This document shows positions 6,334 to 9,863 of a DNA stretch of 9,863 nucleotides, piece after piece. The notes below the pieces were generated by a model. It was not told where the DNA came from. It did not search any database and saw nothing but the letters and a program-made list of their open reading frames with translations. The stretch is from CAZEPJ01 sp964514105 (GTDB lineage Bacteria > Desulfobacterota > Desulfocorpusculales > Desulfocorpusculum): assembly GCA_964514105.1 (NCBI GenBank), contig CAZEPJ010000102.1, positions 1 to 9,863 on the forward strand, read 5' to 3'. The stretch's first letter is position 1; every line of letters begins with the position of its first letter. Both the position numbers and the translations under genes were made by a program.

Positions 6334-6737
6334 TGGCCCTGAGGGCGGAGGTCGGCACGCCCCAGGGTATCCCCTGGGGGCTGAAGATGCGATTCGACCA
6401 TGGCCCAAAATGTACGGGCCGCGACTGTGAGGCGCTTTGCCGCCGCCGGGGGATCGAACATAGCCGGGCCCCTGTGTGGCGTCCCACGGGCAGCGGGGTG
6501 GCTGAGCGGCTCGACCAGACGCTCAAGGAGGCGCTGATCTGGACTCGAGACTGGGAGACGATGGCCGAGCTTCGCGAGGCGATCAACGAGTGGCTGGAGC
6601 AATACGCCCATGTCCGGTTCCATCAGGCGCTCAACTGGGAGATCCCGGCCGAGCGCAGGGCCAAGAAGCTGAGCCCCAACGTGGGGCTCGCCGCGGGATG
6701 CGACAGGACGGTTTCTCTGTCACAAGAAGTGTCTTGA
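6334..6737 (+). pseudogene. Integrase-core (rve) transposase remnant, C-terminal half, opposite strand
   Basis: The reading ALRAEVGTPQGIPWGLKMRF, DHGPKCTGRDCEALCRRRGI, then RPTGSGVAERLDQTLKEALI, and finally HQALNWEIPAERRAKKL covers the second half of an IS3-like rve domain to its natural end. The second Asp (FDHG) and the Glu (VAERL) are present. The first Asp and N-terminus are absent. The stretch 6334-6464 has a diverged direct copy at 8169-8301, where a homologous N-terminal half ends. The last ~30 codons after AKKL are probably flanking sequence. It is a dead fragment that may still be translated in part. Confidence 0.75.
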
Positions 6738-6763
6738 CAAGACGGATACAGGCAGTGGTCAAT
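6734..6763 (+). promoter_or_regulatory. Weak candidate promoter for the membrane-protein gene
   Basis: A perfect TTGACA (6734-6739) is followed after 18 bases by GTCAAT (3/6 to consensus). Transcription would start near 6770, which favours the ATG at 6804 over the GTG at 6768. The poor -10 box makes this tentative. Confidence 0.25.
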
Positions 6764-6803
6764 ATCCGTGAAAGACCCCTGGGTCATATGCGTGAAAAGT
6801 GAC

Positions 6804-7727
6804 ATGACGACGGACAACTCACAGTTCAAGACGCCGGAGGAGATCATCCGTTGTGTTGTACGTTTCTTCGGTTGGATGTTGTCATTGATGGGTGCATTCT
6901 GTGTTCTTATCGACCTTGTTCCCCTGGCAGCAGGTGGAGAACGCTCCCTGGCAGGCCTTGTCGTCGGGGTGGGGATGCTGACTGCCGGTGCGGCCATGTT
7001 CAGGATCGCCAGACGACTCGGCTCAGTACTGGAAAAACGCCTCCCGGGTTTCCGGTTGATCCGCCAATCAGCTCGGAACGAAGCGTTCGACGGAAACAGG
7101 GAGCTGGATGCAGGGCCTTCCACTTCAACAGGACACGGCGTCGGACTGGAAACGAAGTGCCGCAAGACCGTTGATGCACCGGATCATCCGTCCGACACCC
7201 ATATCACTCAAAAGGCGTATCGTATTGGTGACAGGAATCGCTTCTTTGTCAGTCGCCACCGCCGCATGAGAAAGGCATACTACGCTATTGGTTTCATATT
7301 CATCATCATTGCGTTTTTCTACAGCAACGGGACCAATGCCATAATGGATGATCGCTTGTTGGAAATCGACTTCATCTCTTTTATCATGGTGATGGTGGGA
7401 TTGGCCTATTTGATCGTCGCGGGGCTCAGTCGATATGTTGAGATTGACAGGGGAGAGAGCTGGGTCAGGCACGGCTGGAAATGGTTCTCCTTTCGTTTCG
7501 CTAACCGATTTCCCTTGCTGCAGTTTGACCATGTGCTGATAAGACGCCTCGCTTCTTGTGACAGCGAAAACGCTCCTATATGGCAACCGATTGAAGAGGG
7601 CTGGGAGGTGCTCCTGCGTGGCGCTGAATCCTTGAATATCATTTATTCCGATAATGTAACAGATGCACGTGACCTGGCGCGAGAGTTGGCGGGCTATGCC
7701 GGTCTTCCAGTGAAGGAAGAGATTTGA
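6804..7727 (+). CDS. Uncharacterised four-helix membrane protein with a PH-like C-terminal part
   Basis: The protein has 307 residues from ATG 6804; GTG codons at 6768 and 6792 are in-frame alternatives with no better ribosome site. There are two hydrophobic pairs: helices near 19-42 and 48-68, then near 159-174 (GFIFIIIAFFYS) and 189-210. They are separated by a polar, probably disordered loop (~90-140). The tail from 211 (YVEIDRGESWVRHGWKWFSF, then FPLLQFDHVLIRR, VLLRGAESLNIIYS, ARDLARELAGYAGLPV) has the strand-rich pattern plus final helix seen in small bacterial membrane proteins with a PH-like cytosolic domain. I do not recognise a named family. Base composition is visibly AT-richer than the flanking genes, and codon use is mixed. 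It sits between two halves of transposase remnants, which suggests horizontal arrival. No stop or frameshift is visible. Confidence 0.72.
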   Translation: MTTDNSQFKTPEEIIRCVVRFFGWMLSLMGAFCVLIDLVPLAAGGERSLAGLVVGVGMLTAGAAMFRIARRLGSVLEKRLPGFRLIRQSARNEAFDGNRELDAGPSTSTGHGVGLETKCRKTVDAPDHPSDTHITQKAYRIGDRNRFFVSRHRRMRKAYYAIGFIFIIIAFFYSNGTNAIMDDRLLEIDFISFIMVMVGLAYLIVAGLSRYVEIDRGESWVRHGWKWFSFRFANRFPLLQFDHVLIRRLASCDSENAPIWQPIEEGWEVLLRGAESLNIIYSDNVTDARDLARELAGYAGLPVKEEI

Positions 7728-7988
7728 GGGGATATGGGCCCTTGGGAAACACCCATGAAACAACTCCTTTCCATCTGCTGAGAGCGACAACACAGAGGAG
7801 GTCGGGATCAGGAAAGCCCCAATGGACAGTGGTAGCGATCCCATAGAGAAAGCGCTGTGATCTTCATCAGTCGCCCGACCGGGGGATTTGTGCAGGTGCT
7901 TGACCAGCTTGAGGGAGCTCTGCTGGACGATTGCCGGTGCGTATGGGGAAGCTTCGAAGCTGCGTGTCTTGTACCATGTACCCCTTGA

Positions 7989-8301
7989 GTGGTGGTGGCC
8001 CAGTCAAATCCGCCCAAGGCGGATTGGGGGACGGATCTGACTGCGGCGTGGACGCGCCAGGACGGGCTGGCGGCCATCGTGCTGGCAGTGGACTGGGGGG
8101 ACCGCTATGGGCTTGGCTGCGAGGTGAGCAAGAGCCAGCAGGCCCCCGTGGTCTTGTTCCCTGTGGGCAAGGCACTGAGGGCATAGTTTGGCACCCATCA
8201 GGGCCTCCCCTGGGGCTTGGAGATGAGATCGGATCACGGGCCACAGTATACGGACGGGTAGCGACTGTGAGGGGTTTTGCGCCCACTGGGGGCTCCAGCA
8301 C
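7989..8301 (+). pseudogene. Integrase-core (rve) transposase remnant, N-terminal half of the domain
   Basis: One frame reads WGTDLTAAWTRQDGLAAIVL, AVDWGDRYGLGCEVSKSQQA, KALRA, a TAG at 8184, FGTHQGLPWGLEMRSDHGPQ and YTDG, then another TAG at 8259. After a 4-base insertion relative to the copy at 6427, DCEGFCAHWGLQH follows in a new frame and similarity stops near 8301. WGTD and SDHGPQY supply the first and second catalytic Asp of a DDE/rve transposase. The half with the Glu is missing. It abuts, with no gap, the reversed N-terminus of a different transposase. Confidence 0.75.
8169..8301 (+). repeat. Diverged direct repeat of 6334-6464
   Basis: Both stretches begin GGC(C/A)CTGAGGGC, share CCCCTGGGG and GCGACTGTGAGG, and align for about 130 bases at roughly 70% identity by eye, with a 4-base insertion in the right copy. 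They are overlapping parts of two copies of one transposase type in the same orientation. Confidence 0.65.
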
Positions 8302-8495
8302 ACCTTCTCCTGGTAGAACCTGCTGAGCTGCTCGATGATCTTGGAGAGCTGTTCCGTGCTGCATCGGCGTGCAGGGCCCAAGTTGACGATGATCCTGTGG
8401 CGAATCTTGCCCTCGCGGCCGCCGCAGAATTCCACCAGGTGGAGGGATTGGTAGGTGCCGCTTTTCTCTTTCCGGGTGGCGGTTGGGAAATACAT
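8302..8495 (-). pseudogene. N-terminus of an IS1634/IS4-group-like transposase
   Basis: From an ATG at 8495 the minus strand reads MYFPTATRKEKSGTYQSLHL, VEFCGGREGKIRHRIIVNLG, then STEQLSKIIEQLSRFYQEK. This is the layout of the first ~65 residues of IS1634-type transposases: an opening beta-hairpin (Y..L.LVES.R.GGKV..R.V..LG) followed by an L..LI..L helix. The rest, including the DDE domain, is gone, because the reading runs into antisense of the rve remnant at about 8302. Family is inferred from pattern only, over a short stretch. Confidence 0.55.
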
Positions 8496-8698
8496 GGCGC
8501 CACCACAGGCCACGGGATCTTGAAGGGATAACTGCTTGAACACAGGAACCTCGGGTCGCAAATCCTGGCCCAACCTGATAATCTCTGGTCTTCTCCCGCA
8601 TGGGCAGGCCTGTCGGGGCCGACCTCAGCCAGGCGGACGGCAACATGACCTTCCGCGTGTGCCGTGCGCCCGCTCGGTGGCCGTTGAAAGGAGATACC

Positions 8699-8854
8699 AT
8701 GGCAAGGCAGCCGAACACGGCAGACTCAGTACCCGAGGCGCCCCTTGGACCGCGGCCGCGCTTGCTCAGGCGCATCATCAAGGGCTTGCGCTCAATGGGC
8801 GCATCTCCGGTCAGGATCAGTTTCCACGACATGGATGTGCTGGTCCATCCATGA
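8699..8854 (+). CDS. Small hypothetical protein (51 residues) with strong ribosome binding site
   Basis: AAAGGAG lies 5 bases before ATG 8699, one of the best ribosome sites in the window. The product has a Pro-rich N-terminal third, a basic helix PRLLRRIIKGLRSMGA (19-34) and a strand-like end SPVRISFHDMDVLVHP. Many codons end in G or C, in line with local coding style. No signal peptide, cysteine motif or known domain is seen, and I do not recognise it. The stop is 32 bases before the cytochrome ATG, on the same strand, so the two could be cotranscribed. It could also be the 3' scrap of a larger gene or a chance ORF. The opposite strand is open too. Confidence 0.45.
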   Translation: MARQPNTADSVPEAPLGPRPRLLRRIIKGLRSMGASPVRISFHDMDVLVHP

Positions 8855-8886
8855 CTGAACGCCAGGTTCGGGAGGGTAGCGGCGGC

Positions 8887-9432
8887 ATGCGGCCTGGAGT
8901 GCGACGGGGCACCGGGGGGAGAAGATGGCGCGCCTCATGGGCGGTGGGGCTGGGGATCGCCCTGTGCCTGGGGGCTCCCGTGCCCCATGCCTCTCCTGCC
9001 GATGCGGTGTATATGGGCTACCAGAAGTGCAAGGGATGTCACCTCCAGGCGTTCCAGTCCTGGAAAGAGAGCCGGCATGCCAGGGCGACGGTTTCCCTTT
9101 CCAAGGACGACCAAAAGGACGGCCGCTGCCTTCAATGCCATGCCACCGGATTCGCCCAGCCGGCCTCGCTGGGACAGCTCTTCGAGAACGTCCAGTGCGA
9201 GGCATGCCATGGACCGGGGAGCGCGTACAAGAGCCCGAGGATCATGAGCAAGGGGAAGTATCGAGCCGATCCGGAGACCCAACGCCGGCGGGCCGTAGAG
9301 GCCGGCATGACCCCCATCGAGGCGTCCGTCTGCCTGGAGTGTCACGGCAAGCCACTTCCCCAGGGCCATGCGCCTCGCCGGCGCTTCGACTTCTCGGAAG
9401 CGGTGCGAGCGGTGAGCCACCAGGGGCATTGA
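8887..9432 (+). CDS. Secreted tetraheme c-type cytochrome (cytochrome c554-like)
   Basis: The protein has 181 residues. It begins with a basic n-region (RRGTGGRRWR), a hydrophobic core (SWAVGLGIALCLGAPV) and a likely Sec signal cleavage near APVPHA-SPADA, so the mature protein is periplasmic. Four CxxCH heme sites follow: CKGCH (48-52), CLQCH (81-85), CEACH (104-108) and CLECH (149-153). The spacing YMGYQKCKGCHLQAFQSWKE, then SRHARA (62-67) and EACHGPGS (106-112), is typical of cytochrome c554-type multiheme proteins, where His64 and late His residues (161, 178, 181) can serve as distal ligands. It should carry electrons in an anaerobic or nitrogen/sulfur/metal respiratory chain; the partner is not in the window. 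Start 8887 has GGAGGG 10 bases upstream; ATG 8851 is the alternative. It converges on tatA with a 65-base gap. Confidence 0.9.
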   Translation: MRPGVRRGTGGRRWRASWAVGLGIALCLGAPVPHASPADAVYMGYQKCKGCHLQAFQSWKESRHARATVSLSKDDQKDGRCLQCHATGFAQPASLGQLFENVQCEACHGPGSAYKSPRIMSKGKYRADPETQRRRAVEAGMTPIEASVCLECHGKPLPQGHAPRRRFDFSEAVRAVSHQGH

Positions 9433-9497
9433 GGACCCCGGTGTCCATGGATGGCTGGCAGGGGCGCGTCGCGGGTCGGGTCAGGGCGGAAGAGGCG

Positions 9498-9701
9498 CTA
9501 TTTCTCTGCTTTTCTCTCGGCTTGGCCCTCGGGAGGGGGCGTCGGGGTGACGTCGATCTCATCCTTCCCGGTGGTGGCCTTCTTGAAGTTGCGGATGCCC
9601 TTTCCCAGCCCGCTGCCGATCTCAGGCAGCTTCCCCGCCCCGAAGATGATGAGAACGATGAGCAGGATGATGATCAGCTCCCATGGGCCCGGCGTGAACA
9701 T
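9498..9701 (-). CDS. tatA: Twin-arginine translocase subunit TatA/TatE
   Basis: The 67-residue protein has the complete TatA layout. A very short N-tail (MFTPGPWEL) leads to a single membrane helix (about 8-21). The hinge and hallmark FGAGKLPEIGSGLGKGI (20-36) follow, then the amphipathic helix to RNFKKATTG (37-45), then a short polar Pro/Glu-rich tail. TatA oligomers form the passage for folded proteins exported by the Tat system. AGGAGG stands 6 bases before the ATG at 9701, so the longer Arg/Pro-rich reading upstream is not used. tatB and tatC are not adjacent; isolated tatA genes are common in bacteria of this type. It lies 67 bases downstream of selC on the same strand. Confidence 0.95.
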   Translation of the reverse strand: MFTPGPWELIIILLIVLIIFGAGKLPEIGSGLGKGIRNFKKATTGKDEIDVTPTPPPEGQAERKAEK

Positions 9702-9719
9702 GGTTGCCTCCTGGTCGGC

Positions 9720-9744
9720 GCCTCGAGGACGTGCCCTTCGAGGC
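9720..9744 (-). repeat. Inverted repeat in the tatA leader
   Basis: GCCTCGA (9720-9726) and TCGAGGC (9738-9744) pair perfectly. With one bulged base the stem gains two GC pairs around a 6-base loop. On the tatA strand it ends 7 bases before the AGGAGG site. No T-tract follows, so it is not a typical selC terminator; it could be an RNA processing or translation-control hairpin. Confidence 0.35.
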
Positions 9745-9768
9745 CGTCGCGGAAATCGGGGGGTGAAC

Positions 9769-9863
9769 TGGCGGAAGTGCGTGGGAATCGAACCCACCTA
9801 CCGACGTTTTAGGCCGGTACACTGGATTTGAAGTCCAGGAGGCCCACCAGAACCTCTCCACTT
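9769..9863 (-). tRNA. selC: tRNA-Sec (anticodon UCA), first two bases beyond the window
   Basis: The minus strand folds as selenocysteine tRNA. The anticodon arm is CTGGA-CTTCAAA-TCCAG with TCA at 9831-9829, decoding UGA. The D stem is six pairs (GAGGTT/GGCCTC) with a short CTGGTG loop. The long variable arm has seven pairs including one G-T (TACCGGC/GTCGGTA). The T arm is GTGGG-TTCGATT-CCCAC, and the end is CACTTCC-G-CCA with the CCA encoded. Seven acceptor pairs are implied if the missing bases are GG; the eighth position reads G against G. The long variable arm, six-pair D stem and UCA together are diagnostic and separate it from a suppressor tRNA. It is charged with Ser by SerRS and converted to Sec by SelA, neither of which is in the window. 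Confidence 0.96.

Noticed and set aside
7728..7770. Terminator after the membrane protein (ATGGG...CCCAT)
   Set aside because: The stem is only five pairs with a 13-base loop and has no T-tract.
7125..7844. Minus-strand ORF of 239 residues opposite the membrane protein
   Set aside because: No start signal or recognisable domain. The plus strand encodes well-formed hydrophobic helices over the same bases.
7867..8832. Minus-strand ORF of 321 residues
   Set aside because: It runs antisense to the rve remnant and in a different frame from the IS1634-like N-terminus. Composition is Pro/Arg-rich with no motifs.
9702..9797. Longer TatA start at 9797
   Set aside because: The 32 extra residues are Arg/Pro-rich and run into the tRNA 3' end. 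The ATG at 9701 has AGGAGG and gives the canonical TatA N-terminus.
9433..9812. Selenocysteine read-through of the cytochrome TGA stop, suggested by selC nearby
   Set aside because: The sequence after the TGA is antisense to tatA, has no cytochrome-like content, and no clear SECIS hairpin follows the codon. The protein is already complete for its family.
1..9863. CRISPR array or tandem repeat arrays
   Set aside because: No regularly spaced direct repeats were seen. The only repeats are transposase-derived or short inverted ones.

Overview
The window reads as chromosomal DNA of a GC-rich bacterium. It carries a selenocysteine tRNA, a TatA protein, a secreted tetraheme c-type cytochrome and a FemAB-like acyltransferase pair. 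That mix fits a selenoprotein-using anaerobe or microaerophile, perhaps in the deltaproteobacterial (Desulfobacterota-like) range, but the taxonomic guess is inference only. No 16S or other marker is present.

Left part (1-4890). The first ~620 bases hold a decayed IS1380-type transposase on the minus strand, with frameshifts, stops and an internal deletion. Then comes an intact YjbQ-family gene on the plus strand with a recognisable promoter. It converges on a minus-strand block that reads, in transcription order: a GNAT-TraB/GumN fusion protein (TTG 4890 to 3199), a stand-alone paralogue of its GNAT half (3202 to 2360, ATGA overlap), hisH (2282 to 1647) and a VOC/glyoxalase-fold protein (1591 to 1202). 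The two GNAT-like proteins are clearly homologous and are translationally coupled. This is the most unusual coding arrangement in the window. hisH has its own candidate promoter and a palindrome in front of it.

Middle part (4891-8698). This is a graveyard of mobile and defence DNA. It holds an N-terminal scrap of an integron/phage-type tyrosine recombinase, a type I restriction-modification remnant in which the start of hsdM runs straight into the end of hsdS, three separate pieces of integrase-core (rve/DDE) transposases in both orientations, and the N-terminus of an IS1634/IS4-group transposase. An apparently intact, AT-richer gene for a four-helix membrane protein (6804-7727) lies between two of the transposase pieces. 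It looks foreign to the GC-rich neighbours.

Right part (8699-9863). A small ORF with a very good ribosome binding site precedes a tetraheme cytochrome c554-like gene. That gene converges on tatA. Upstream of tatA, on the same strand, lies selC (tRNA-Sec, anticodon UCA, encoded CCA end), cut by the window edge after all but its first two bases.
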